Source of the DNA: Acidobacteriaceae bacterium | Lineage (GTDB): Bacteria; Acidobacteriota; Terriglobia; Terriglobales; Acidobacteriaceae | Direction of reading: 5' to 3' | Assembly: GCA_030038435.1 (NCBI GenBank) | Contig: JASHOY010000377.1 | Location: 1 to 64,000 of the forward strand | Length of the DNA: 64,000 bases | In this document: piece by piece, positions 36,233 through 44,080 of the stretch | Layout: each line of letters begins with the position of its first letter | Position numbering within the stretch: position 1 is the first letter of the stretch | Notes under the pieces: generated by a model | What the model saw: only the letters and a program-made list of their open reading frames with translations | Told to the model about the DNA's origin: nothing | Database searches by the model: none | Translations under genes and position numbers: made by a program

Positions 36233-36657
36233 CTCTCCTCCTTGATCCGCTTCAAAGCTTCTCGCGGCGTTGCCAGTGCGATCCCGAGATTGGACGCGCC
36301 AGGCTGGAAATCTCTCTTGTTGAAAGTCACCAGCAGGTCTGTGTTTCCGCTCAGAGCAGTTTCCAAAACCATTTCGTCATTCGCATCGCGCAGGAGTGGG
36401 CGCCAGAAGAACGCTCGATGCACGGGGCTGGATACCGCGATTAGCGCATCCAGCAATTTATCAATGTCCTGAGCCGTTGCACGCGATACGGCAATCTGCT
36501 CAGGTCTCTTCAACACGGCCTCGTATTCAAGCACCAGGGGCACGGAAAGAATCAGTTCAAATCGCCTTTCCAAGGCCGCCACTAGGAGGTGGCGAGACGC
36601 ACCAGCGTCACTTCGTGTTGCGGCCACTATCACCGAAGTATCGAGTACAAGGCGCAC
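36229..36657 (-). CDS. PIN-domain toxin, putative TA toxin component of the COG1569 type
   Basis: This is a 142-residue predicted endoribonuclease. MRLVLDTSVIVAATRSDAGASRHLLVAAL holds the first catalytic Asp. PLVLEYEAVLKRPEQ supplies the Glu near residue 45, and LLRDANDEMVLETALSGNTDLLVTFNKRDF near 90-115 supplies the remaining acidic residues. The pattern matches the putative toxin-antitoxin toxin component PIN family rather than classical VapC. It is the first gene of the pair with the antitoxin at 35933, the reverse of the usual antitoxin-first order but normal for this family. It is the second PIN module of the island and unrelated in sequence to the first at 26.7 kb. Confidence 0.88.
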   Translation of the reverse strand: MRLVLDTSVIVAATRSDAGASRHLLVAALERRFELILSVPLVLEYEAVLKRPEQIAVSRATAQDIDKLLDALIAVSSPVHRAFFWRPLLRDANDEMVLETALSGNTDLLVTFNKRDFQPGASNLGIALATPREALKRIKEER

Positions 36658-37041
36658 TCCTTATGATATTGCTCGCAATATCCTTGCGCAAGGGCCAAAC
36701 CGGATCGTGCTTGCCGCAGTCCTGAGCGTCGTTGAAATCTGGGTGTGTATTGCGGGAGTGTCGTCGGCGGGTGTTCGGGAATCCTCAACGCAAGGAAAAC
36801 TAAGGGGTTATATGCCAATCAGCGGTGGCGCGACCGTGTGGTCGGCGAATGGGAAGTTTGCCATGTTTGGTTCCCGGTCGCGGGCGGATTCGGCAATACT
36901 GACGTCATCAACCAATCCATAACCGCGTGCAATCCATAACCGCGTGGCTGGCAAGCTTTGGCATTCTCCGAGTCGCCAATGTAATTTGCCCGCCAACCCA
37001 AGCCGGCGGAATCCGGACCAGCCCATCACCACGCCTCGCGT
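36658..37041. other. Right-end spacer of the accessory region
   Basis: This 384-base gap lies between the TA operon and ylxP. It contains a perfect tandem 17-base duplication, CAATCCATAACCGCGTG twice in a row at 36913-36946. No gene is supported. It is the right boundary zone between accessory and conserved DNA. Confidence 0.5.
36913..36946. repeat. Tandem 17-bp duplication
   Basis: CAATCCATAACCGCGTG is present twice in immediate succession with no mismatch. The origin is unknown and may be slippage near the island edge. Confidence 0.85.
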
Positions 37042-37338
37042 TCAGCTTTCCAGATACTCCCAGAAGGAGTCAGCCAGATCTGCTCCGGCGTCTGCGGCCA
37101 TGCGCCGGGCTGCGCGCTCGACTTCTTCAACCAGGCCGTGCAGATAATCGCGCGAGCGCGATACGGCGACGACGCCGAGGGTGGCCGACTGCCAGGTTAC
37201 GGCTTCGTCCATCTCCGCCACGGAGACGTTGAAGCCTTGCCGCAACTGGTCTTTCAGCGAGCGCACCACCTGGCGGCGATCCTTGAGCGAGTGGGCGTGC
37301 TCCATGCGCAGTTCCAGCGTGAGTTGGGCAACGGGCAT
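37042..37338 (-). CDS. YlxP/DUF503 family protein
   Basis: This is a 98-residue ferredoxin-like protein: MPVAQLTLELRMEHAHSLKDRRQVVRSLKDQLRQGFNVSVAEMDEAVTWQSATLGVVAVS, with the family hallmark HSLKDRRQVVRSLKDQL and the FNVSVAE strand. DUF503 genes usually sit between infB and rbfA in bacterial translation operons (Bacillus ylxP), and the protein is thought to help ribosome maturation. Here it is on the same strand as rbfA but 10.5 kb upstream of it, separated by accessory genes. Its own upstream neighbour is an SSS transporter rather than infB. The family is firm; the molecular role is not established. Confidence 0.88.
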   Translation of the reverse strand: MPVAQLTLELRMEHAHSLKDRRQVVRSLKDQLRQGFNVSVAEMDEAVTWQSATLGVVAVSRSRDYLHGLVEEVERAARRMAADAGADLADSFWEYLES

Positions 37339-37409
37339 AGCAACTCTCTGATTTCCACGTCAGTGTAAGACCATTTGCAGGTTGCGGATGGGTTTTTCTT
37401 CGATCCTGT

Positions 37410-38888
37410 TCAATCTGCAAATTGCGCCAGTTGCGCGGACGCCGGTTTAGGCGTGAGAGCGCTGACGACGATCATGGCACCCAGCGACGCGAAGAGCGCG
37501 GGAAAGATGGCGTCGCGTTGGGCGAGAAAGGGTGGAAGATGCATCATCGCCTTGATATGAGCCGAGTCCCAGGCCAGGGTGACCACCGTGCCTGCGGAGA
37601 TGGCGGCGACCGCACCCCAGGCGGTTACGCGCTTTGAATAGAACGCCGCCAGGACCACCGGGGTGAGCGCGGCCGAATAGATGGTGTAAGCGTAGAGCAT
37701 CTTGGCAAGGATGCTTTGCGCATAGATGGCCTGATAGAGCGCCCAGCAGCCCAGGAGCACTACAGCCAGACGCGAAACGATGAGGACGCGCTGGTTGGAG
37801 GCTTCGGGCGCGAGATAACGCACGAAGATGTCGTTGACCAGGTTGGTGGCTGGAGAGAACAGGTAATTGGAGGCCGTGGAAATGACCTTGGCGAAGACGG
37901 CGCCGAGCAGCAGCGCGCCCATCAGCGCCGGCAACGCGTGGCGCGCGGTGTAAGGGATGATCTCGCGGGGCGCGCGGGCGACTTCACCGGCGGGATAGAG
38001 CGCGCGGCCGAAGACGGCGATGGCGACGATCAGGGTTTCCAGCACCAGCGTGCCCAGCGTCCAGCCGACCACGGAAATGCGGGCGTCTTTCTCGCTGCGC
38101 GCGGAGAAGAATTTCTGGTACATGACCTGGTTGCCGAGCATGAGCAGCAGCGTGGGCACGAAGAATTCCATGGCGCGGACGAAGCCCATGGAAGCGGGCT
38201 CGACGGCGTGGTGAGGGCCGAGCCGGTAATTGCCGAAGACCTCGAAGTACTGCGGAGGCAGGGCCGCGTGCAGGCCCGTCCAGCCGCCGGCTTTGGCGTA
38301 GAGCATGGGTACGGCGATGATGCAGATGACGGTGACCAGGGTGCCGATGGCGACATCCATGTAAGCCACGGACGACATGCCGGCCATGGCGGTGGTGACG
38401 ATGACGAAGGCGGCAATGATGTAAGTGCCGAGGTTGGAGGAGACGGTCTGGGGAAAGATCAGATGCAGGACATCGCCGCCGCCACGGAACTGGTAGCTGG
38501 TGATGGCGGTGAAGGCGAAGAGGATGGCGATGGTTCCCAGCACCCGGGCCGCCTGGTTGTAACGCGCCTCGAGCAGATCAGGCAGGGTGAACTGGGCGAA
38601 TTTGCGCGCGCGTGGAGCGATGAAGTAGATCAGCAGCAGCCCCAGCCATCCGCCCGCCGGCTGCCAGAGAGCGGCAAAGCCGTTGAGGTAAGCGTTCTCG
38701 GCTCCGGCGAAGAGCGAGCCGGCGCCGATCCATGAGGTGAGCAGCGTGAGCACCAGGACCAGGGCGGGCAGCGACCGGCCGGCGACCAGGTAGTCGACTT
38801 TGGTTTTCACCAGGTAAGTGCGATGGATGGCTACCGCCAGAAGCGCGATCACGATCGCGACCAGAACGGCGACGTAGAGATGGGCCAT
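37410..38888 (-). CDS. Sodium:solute symporter (SSS family)
   Basis: This is a sodium-coupled transporter of about 492 residues with twelve to thirteen helices. The ORF track adds 212 codons of upstream repeat DNA (it even translates the repeat array as FIFIHL-like words); the ATG at 38888, starting MAHLYVAVLVAIVIALLAVAIHRTYLV, is clearly right. The family pattern includes VAGRSLPALVLVLTLLTSWIGAGSLFAGAENAY near residue 35, RARKFAQFTLPDLLEARYN near 95, and GAVFAKVISTASNYLFSPATNLVNDIFVRYLAPEAS near 340 (sodium-site helix). The substrate could be proline, pantothenate, a sugar or an organic acid; I cannot tell. It lies 71 bases upstream of ylxP on the same strand. Confidence 0.9.
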   Translation of the reverse strand: MAHLYVAVLVAIVIALLAVAIHRTYLVKTKVDYLVAGRSLPALVLVLTLLTSWIGAGSLFAGAENAYLNGFAALWQPAGGWLGLLLIYFIAPRARKFAQFTLPDLLEARYNQAARVLGTIAILFAFTAITSYQFRGGGDVLHLIFPQTVSSNLGTYIIAAFVIVTTAMAGMSSVAYMDVAIGTLVTVICIIAVPMLYAKAGGWTGLHAALPPQYFEVFGNYRLGPHHAVEPASMGFVRAMEFFVPTLLLMLGNQVMYQKFFSARSEKDARISVVGWTLGTLVLETLIVAIAVFGRALYPAGEVARAPREIIPYTARHALPALMGALLLGAVFAKVISTASNYLFSPATNLVNDIFVRYLAPEASNQRVLIVSRLAVVLLGCWALYQAIYAQSILAKMLYAYTIYSAALTPVVLAAFYSKRVTAWGAVAAISAGTVVTLAWDSAHIKAMMHLPPFLAQRDAIFPALFASLGAMIVVSALTPKPASAQLAQFAD

Positions 38889-40032
38889 TGGCTTGAAGTT
38901 CCTCGCACGGCGTGGACTGCGGGTATGAGCAGTGTATCGGAGCGGACTGACAACGCCGTGAACGACGTGCTGGCTGCTGGTGGAGCTGATGCAATTGCGC
39001 CTCGCAGGCGGGCGAGAAGCAGACGGCTCCCCCTGGGGGGGAGGAAAACACAAGTGTATGAAAATAAAGGGTTCGCAGAGGAGCCTATTTTGCAAGTGTA
39101 TGGAAATAAACGAGTTATTTTTTAAGTGTATGAAAATAAATGAGTTATGAGAGATACATTCTGCAACTGTATGAAAATAAGTAGCTTGTTTTCTGGCGGC
39201 GTTTTTTGGGGGATGGGAGGTATGCAGACGGTGGAGAGACGTCCCAGGGTGCGCCGTTTTTCTTCTGTGTGCATGATGCAAGCGTAGCGAAAGGCAAGAA
39301 TTAATCGGCAAAGGAGGGGCGGGAAATTGCCTTGATTTTTCAGAGGCTTGCAGAATTTCCGGCGGCGAGGGGGTTGACAGCGAGAATCGCTGGTGCGCGC
39401 GGAGGCACGGGGGAAACGGGAACCGCCAGGTTGAGAGGAGCCGGGTGCGGATCGATCCGATCCCTGAATGCTGGTTACAATCTAATGCCCTCACTGAATG
39501 CAGACTTATGCCCCCACCTGCCATTCCTCGGTGGTGCCGCTGGCCAGGCCCAGGCTACAGTGGAAATCCGCCAGGCGAGTGATATCCGGGAGTTGTGCGG
39601 GAGACGCTTACCAATTGCGGGAGGCGTTTACCAATGAGGAAAATTCTGCTCTTCAAAATCTACTCTTGCGCCACGATTGAGGAGTGGGAGGGATCAGGAA
39701 ATGCCCAGGGTCAGTGCAAAAGTGCGAAATTGAGGCCCAAAAAATCCAAAGGTCAGCATAGCCGACCACCCGCCCGCAACACACGGAGCAACTACCGAGA
39801 AGCCGACTTACCGGTAGCCGTCGCCGCAAAAGCCCCGGAGGGGTGACCGACAATAGCCCTAGGACAACCCCGAAGCCGTCCGCCAAGGGGGCAGTCCTGG
39901 GAAAGCCATCCATAAAAATAAGAATGATGCTCGCGACCCGCAGAGTCGCGACCCATCTCGGTACGGCCATGTGACGCCGGAAACCAGTTGTTACCTGCAA
40001 GCTCTGTTGCGTCGCTTTTCGCGCAATGGCAA
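38889..40032. other. 1.1-kb non-coding region with repeat arrays
   Basis: This lies between the SSS symporter start and the 3' end of the second ADOP gene. It contains the CAAGTGTATG array (39051-39180), a G/C-rich hairpin CTCCCCCTGGGGGGGAG just before it, and a 20-base tandem pair GCGGGAGACGCTTACCAATT / GCGGGAGGCGTTTACCAATG at 39597-39636. No ORF has family features. Confidence 0.6.
39051..39180 (+). repeat. Array of four CAAGTGTATGAAAATAA motifs
   Basis: Units start at 39051, 39093, 39123 and 39164 (spacings 42, 30 and 41): CAAGTGTATGAAAATAA, CAAGTGTATGGAAATAA, TAAGTGTATGAAAATAA and CAACTGTATGAAAATAA. The first unit is preceded by GGAAAACA and followed by a spacer ending TATTTTG, matching the array at 13.2 kb (GGGAAAATCA and CATTTTG). 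It lies 163-292 bases upstream of the SSS symporter start. Confidence 0.85.
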
Positions 40033-42729
40033 CTATTCGTACCGTAGCGAGACCGTGGGGTCGACTTTTGTCGCTCGGCGCGCGGGAATATAACATGCCA
40101 GAAGTGCGACCCCCATCAGAAGAAATGGGATTGCGAAGAAGGTCAACGGGTCGGTGGGTTTGACTCCGTAGAGCAAGTTAGACAAGAAGCGGGTTACTCC
40201 CAGCGCGACCACAACTCCGATGACCACTCCCAAGAGGCTCAGCGTCATTCCCTGCCTCATTATGAGCCGCAGCACATCCCGTGTCTGCGCACCCAGTGCC
40301 ATGCGGATTCCCATCTCATGAGTCCGCTGAGAAACCGAGTAGCTGATGACGCCATACAGACCAACTGCGCCCAGCAGCAACGCCATCCCGGAGGCCAAGG
40401 CGAGCATGATCAGGCCAAAAGAGGTCGAGGCCATCGATTGCCTGTAGAAATATTCCATGGTGTCCACCTCTTCGAGCGGAAGGTTGGGATCCACCGAGTG
40501 AACGGCTCGACGAATCTCACGCGCGAAGCTCTCAGATCCGGCGCGCGCGCTGTTAATCACAAGGGCGGCATTGGGCACATCCACGACGCGCTTGCCCTCC
40601 ATATTTGCGGCCATGATAGGCCAATAAACCTCTCTGGGCGCATGCTCATTCATTCCGTTCACGTGAACGTCGCCAACCACCCCTACGATTTCATGCCACT
40701 CGTCGTTAGCCCCTATGCGGAGCTGTTTGTCGATCGCATTCCGGGAGTTGCCCCAATATTCGCGTGCCAGGTTCCTTGAAACCAGAACGACCGGGCGCTT
40801 GCCATAAATGTCATCCCAGGTGAAATCGCGGCCGGCAACGATGGGAACCCCGAGCGTGCGGAAGAAGCCGGGCCCGACAAATTCCTCCGTATACGATGGC
40901 GGCTCCTGTCCCAGGTCAGTATGATCGCGCACAAAAATCGGCTGCCGCCAGAATGGTCCCTGCAAGGGCACCGAGGAGCAGATGCTTGCGGAAGAGACGC
41001 CAGGGACGGTTTCGATCTGGTGCAGGATCGCCCGTTGCATCCGCGCCACCTGCTCGGGTTGAGGGGCATCCGTCGCGGGAATTGAAAGGCGGACCGACTC
41101 TATGTTGGCCGGAAGCGCTGTGAATCCGGGCTGGACGCGGATCAAGGCACGAAACGTGCGAACCATGAGGCCTGCACTGATCAGCAACACTAAGGCCAGC
41201 CCCATTTGAACAATTACGAGTACATTCTGGGCGCGCCGGTGCTCACGGCCGGCACTCTGGGAACGCCCGGAACTCTTTAGACCGCTGGCCGCGCCCCTTC
41301 CCGCAAACCTCAGGACTGCCATCGAGCCGAATAGAAGGCTCGCGGTCAGCGATATTGCAGCGGTAAACAGGAGCACCACGGTGTCAATTCTGATTTCGCT
41401 CAGACGCGGCAGAGTACTCGGCGCTATCGCGATCAGAGCCTTCAGCGCTGCATACGCGAAGGATAAACCGAGTGCTGCTCCACCGAACGAGAGAACGAAA
41501 CTCTCCAGCAACAGCTGGCGGGCAATGCGGCGTGGACTTGCACCCAGCGCCCGCCGGATCGCGAACTCCTGCCGACGGCTTTCCATCCTGGCCAGCAGAA
41601 GATTCGCGACGTTTGCGCAAGCAATGAGCAATACGAGACTGATGCCGCCCATGAGGAGCCACAAGACTCCCGCGATGTTCCCGATGACCTCATTTTTCAG
41701 GGGCTCCATGTGCGGCAGGAGAGGGACACTTTCATACATTTTGAGGCTGAACCTGGAGGGTGGGGGGAAAGATCGGGCCACAATGGGAAGCATTCGGGCG
41801 ACATCACCGTCAGCTTCTTGCACCGTAACGCCAGGCGATAGCCTGGCAATCCCTCCAAATTCGAAATCGCCCAGCTCAGTTTTTGCGCGATCCAATCTGA
41901 AGGGAAGGATCAGAGCAATACCCGGCCGGTCCAGAAAGCTGAAATTCTTCGGTAGTACTCCGATGATTTGCCGCATCTTGCCGTCTACATCGATGGTGTC
42001 GCCGATCACGCTGCGATTGTTACCGAACTTGCGTCTCCAATACCAGTAGCTGAGCATCACGGTGCGGGGACTATCGGGCTGATCATCCGCGAGAGTAAAT
42101 TCACGCCCCAGGACAGGGCGAACGCCGAGGGTCGGAAGCAACTCCTCAGTCGCGTCAAGTGTATCCAGGACCTCCGGCTCTCCTACTCCTGTCACGGTCG
42201 CCCTATGCAAGTCGTAAAGGCTGACATGGTGGAAAGTTCGACTCTCTTCGCGGAAGACGAAGTACATCGAGGGTGACAGCCCAAGGTGCATCATCTTGAT
42301 GCTGGGCGCGGCGAACGAGAACGACACCAGTTGATTAGGCTGCGGATAGGGCAAGGGCTGCAGCAAGACTCCATTTATGACGCAGAAGATGGCGGAAGTA
42401 GCGCCAATACCAATGGCGAGAGTGATAATTGCCAAGGCTGTGAATGCCGGATTACGGCGGAGTTGACGCAGGCCATAACCGAGATCTCCCGCAAATTCGT
42501 CATAAAGACGAAGCCCAATGGCATCCCGGTATTTCTCGTTCTGCGTGTCGGCCCTGCCAGCCGCTGCAAGCGTCCGGCGCCGCGCCTTGTCCTCCGGCAT
42601 GCCACGACTAATCAAGTCTTTGGTCTGGGTTTCTACATGAAAGGCAAGCTCCGACTCCACCTGGCGCCGCACGTCCTCAGGATGCACAATGGCGTTGCAC
42701 AAAATGCGGATTCGCGAGAAAACACTCAC
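40033..42729 (-). CDS. ADOP family ATPase-less ABC permease (second copy)
   Basis: This 898-residue relative of the protein at 28083 has the same architecture. The N-terminal extension (EDVRRQVESELAFHVETQTKDLISRGMPEDKARR) is followed by a first helix at FTALAIITLAIGIGATSAIFCVINGVLLQPLPYPQP. A MacB-like periplasmic domain follows (ATEELLPTLGVRPVLGREFTLADD), then FtsX domain one (LLIACANVANLLLARMESRRQEFAIRRALGASPRR near 375). FtsX domain two is GLYGVISYSVSQRTHEMGIRMALGAQTRDVLRLIM, and the end is VDPTVSLRYE. The GTG start overlaps the PadR stop as GTGA, showing translational coupling. It is divergent in sequence from the first ADOP, so this is not a recent duplication. Substrate unknown; no ATPase is nearby. 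Confidence 0.92.
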   Translation of the reverse strand: MSVFSRIRILCNAIVHPEDVRRQVESELAFHVETQTKDLISRGMPEDKARRRTLAAAGRADTQNEKYRDAIGLRLYDEFAGDLGYGLRQLRRNPAFTALAIITLAIGIGATSAIFCVINGVLLQPLPYPQPNQLVSFSFAAPSIKMMHLGLSPSMYFVFREESRTFHHVSLYDLHRATVTGVGEPEVLDTLDATEELLPTLGVRPVLGREFTLADDQPDSPRTVMLSYWYWRRKFGNNRSVIGDTIDVDGKMRQIIGVLPKNFSFLDRPGIALILPFRLDRAKTELGDFEFGGIARLSPGVTVQEADGDVARMLPIVARSFPPPSRFSLKMYESVPLLPHMEPLKNEVIGNIAGVLWLLMGGISLVLLIACANVANLLLARMESRRQEFAIRRALGASPRRIARQLLLESFVLSFGGAALGLSFAYAALKALIAIAPSTLPRLSEIRIDTVVLLFTAAISLTASLLFGSMAVLRFAGRGAASGLKSSGRSQSAGREHRRAQNVLVIVQMGLALVLLISAGLMVRTFRALIRVQPGFTALPANIESVRLSIPATDAPQPEQVARMQRAILHQIETVPGVSSASICSSVPLQGPFWRQPIFVRDHTDLGQEPPSYTEEFVGPGFFRTLGVPIVAGRDFTWDDIYGKRPVVLVSRNLAREYWGNSRNAIDKQLRIGANDEWHEIVGVVGDVHVNGMNEHAPREVYWPIMAANMEGKRVVDVPNAALVINSARAGSESFAREIRRAVHSVDPNLPLEEVDTMEYFYRQSMASTSFGLIMLALASGMALLLGAVGLYGVISYSVSQRTHEMGIRMALGAQTRDVLRLIMRQGMTLSLLGVVIGVVVALGVTRFLSNLLYGVKPTDPLTFFAIPFLLMGVALLACYIPARRATKVDPTVSLRYE

Positions 42730-43067
42730 ACTTCACCCGGCGCGACGTCCAGAATATTAACCACAAGGTTTGCCATATCGCGCCAGCGCTCGCTTTCCGC
42801 TTTGAGCTGACGTCTGCCAGCCGCTGTCAATCGATAGAATTTGGCGCGCCGTTTGTTTTCTGATTCCCCCCACTCTCCGCGTATCCAGCCGCGGCCCTCC
42901 AGGCGGTAGACCGCCGGATAGAAAGAACCTTGCAGAATCTCAAGACGGTCTGTGGACATTTGCTGAATGCGAAGCAGTATCCCGTATCCATGCAGTGGCC
43001 CGAGCGAGATAGCCTTAAGGATCAGCAACTCAAGCGCGCCCTGTGGAAGATCGATGGAGTCAGACAC
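42726..43067 (-). CDS. PadR family transcriptional regulator (second ADOP-linked copy)
   Basis: This 113-residue winged-helix regulator starts at a GTG with ribosome site GGAGAGAAC: MSDSIDLPQGALELLILKAISLGPLHGYGILLRIQQMSTDRLEILQGSFYPAVYRLEGRGWIRGEWGESENKRRAKFYRLT, then a C-terminal helix. It is clearly homologous to the PadR at 27730, with the same LILKAISLGPLHGYG and WGESEN(K/N)RRAK(F/Y)Y signatures. It overlaps its ADOP gene by four bases. The AGGAGAG arm of the upstream inverted repeat (43071-43077 on the coding strand) overlaps the ribosome site, so binding there could block translation initiation as well as transcription. Confidence 0.92.
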   Translation of the reverse strand: MSDSIDLPQGALELLILKAISLGPLHGYGILLRIQQMSTDRLEILQGSFYPAVYRLEGRGWIRGEWGESENKRRAKFYRLTAAGRRQLKAESERWRDMANLVVNILDVAPGEV

Positions 43068-43407
43068 GTTCTCTCCTAGCTACAAAAGGAGAGTACGCTT
43101 TTCTCACCTTTCCGGTCAAGGAGAAGGGAGCCGGTGGCCCGGTCAAGAGCCGCAAAGCTCCCGCCCAGCGAGCATAAATCTGTGCTGCGTCCGCCGCAAA
43201 GAGGGACCGGGATTGAATGAGCGAAGTAACACCAGTTCAGGATCAGCCCCGATAAACCGGCTTCTCGTCATTGCTCGATTTCGAGCGAATCACCGCCAAT
43301 GCTGACGTTTAAAAATTGTAAACAACTTTGCATGCGTGCCCGAAGTCGTCTCGGGGCGACTCTGGCGCGGGCGGAGCGAATTTGGCCGGGGAAAAGAAAA
43401 GCCGGAA
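43068..43407. other. Spacer between PadR 2 and the doc gene
   Basis: This 340-base gap contains the PadR operator candidate at its left edge and otherwise shows no gene, repeat or clear structure. Confidence 0.4.
43071..43093. promoter_or_regulatory. Putative PadR operator, locus 2 (CTCTCCT-N9-AGGAGAG)
   Basis: CTCTCCT (43071-43077) and AGGAGAG (43087-43093) form a perfect 7-base inverted repeat with a 9-base spacer. One arm is also the ribosome site of the PadR gene. Arms and spacing match the element before the first PadR gene (27666-27686). Confidence 0.55.
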
Positions 43408-43818
43408 TCAGCTTGCGCCCGTTCCTTCAGACTCTGCGATAAAAGACCGGAACCACTCCGCCAGTCGGGCTTCGGGCATTACCCCTGATGCAACCGCCAG
43501 CATCGTGTTGACAACTTCCTCGTCTGAGGCCGCCATTCTGCGCCTGTTTAGATCAAGAAATGTTTCGGCAACCACGTAAGCTGTGCGTTTGTTGCCGTCG
43601 AGAAATCCATGGCTGTTGCATAGCCCGAATGCATAAGCGGCCGCTAAGGCGGCGGCATCGGGTTTCCCGTACGCGAAGAGGTTGCGAGGCTTGGCGAGCG
43701 CAGAATCAATTCCACCAAGGTCGCGAACACCGCGGATACCGCCGTGTTCCGCGATCTGTTCGTCATGGATGGCAAGAACCGCATTCAGCGGAACCCATAC
43801 CCATCGATGGGGCTTCAC
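43408..43818 (-). CDS. doc: Doc (death-on-curing) Fic-fold toxin
   Basis: This 136-residue toxin of the Fic/Doc superfamily carries the motif HGFLDGNKRTA near residue 70. That matches the Doc/Fic pattern H-x-F-x-D-G-N-K-R, with Asp in place of the Glu/Asp variable position; in Doc the enzyme phosphorylates EF-Tu rather than AMPylating. The upstream part GGIRGVRDLGGIDSALAKPRN and a downstream MLAVASGVMPEARLAEWFRSF are typical of the death-on-curing family. Its start overlaps the end of the antitoxin gene by four bases. Growth arrest by translation block is expected from the family; activity is not shown here. Confidence 0.9.
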   Translation of the reverse strand: MKPHRWVWVPLNAVLAIHDEQIAEHGGIRGVRDLGGIDSALAKPRNLFAYGKPDAAALAAAYAFGLCNSHGFLDGNKRTAYVVAETFLDLNRRRMAASDEEVVNTMLAVASGVMPEARLAEWFRSFIAESEGTGAS

Positions 43819-44039
43819 TTTGCCAACTCATGCAGTGCATTCCGGCGCCGTTTCATCACCTTGCGGGCAGACTCCATGGCCTTTTCGAATTCCGGGTCGA
43901 ATGGAGTAATCCTGAAACCATCTTTGTCTTCGGTAAGAAAGACTGAATCGCCCTTCTCAACCTTCAGGCGCGACAAGGCCTCTTTGGGAAGGATCACTCC
44001 CACGGAGCTTCCAATCGTCGTCAGTTTCAGTTTCAGCAT
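43815..44039 (-). CDS. AbrB/MazE-type antitoxin partner of Doc
   Basis: From the ATG at 44039 (GAGGTACCACA upstream) the product has 74 residues: MLKLKLTTIGSSVGVILPKEALSRLKVEKGDSVFLTEDKDGFRITPFD. This is the swapped-hairpin AbrB/SpoVT DNA-binding fold, as in MazE. A helical tail (EFEKAMESARKVMKRRRNALHELAK) would bind the toxin. The ORF-track start is a TTG five codons upstream and less likely. Classical Doc is paired with Phd; AbrB-type partners are a known alternative. The overlapping start/stop and position upstream of doc fix the pairing. It probably autoregulates through the ATTATAACA repeats just upstream. Confidence 0.88.
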   Translation of the reverse strand: MLKLKLTTIGSSVGVILPKEALSRLKVEKGDSVFLTEDKDGFRITPFDPEFEKAMESARKVMKRRRNALHELAK

Positions 44040-44059
44040 TGTGGTACCTCGCAACCGAT

Positions 44060-44080
44060 ATTATAACATAGATTATAACA
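44060..44080. promoter_or_regulatory. Direct repeats ATTATAACA upstream of the doc operon
   Basis: ATTATAACA occurs at 44060-44068 and 44072-44080, 12 bases apart, about one helical turn. The AT-rich block is 21 bases before the antitoxin start and could be the promoter and/or antitoxin operator. Confidence 0.4.

Noticed and set aside
37716-38735. 339-aa plus-strand ORF
   Set aside because: Antisense to the SSS symporter; Gly/Glu/Asp-rich reverse-frame composition.
39051-39180. Possible CRISPR array
   Set aside because: The repeat core is only about 17 bases with uneven spacing (42, 30, 41), only four units, and there are no cas genes in the window.
38889-39524. N-terminal 212-codon extension of the SSS symporter ORF
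   Set aside because: It translates the CAAGTGTATG array (FIFIHL-like words) and spacer DNA; the normal SSS N-terminus begins at 38888.
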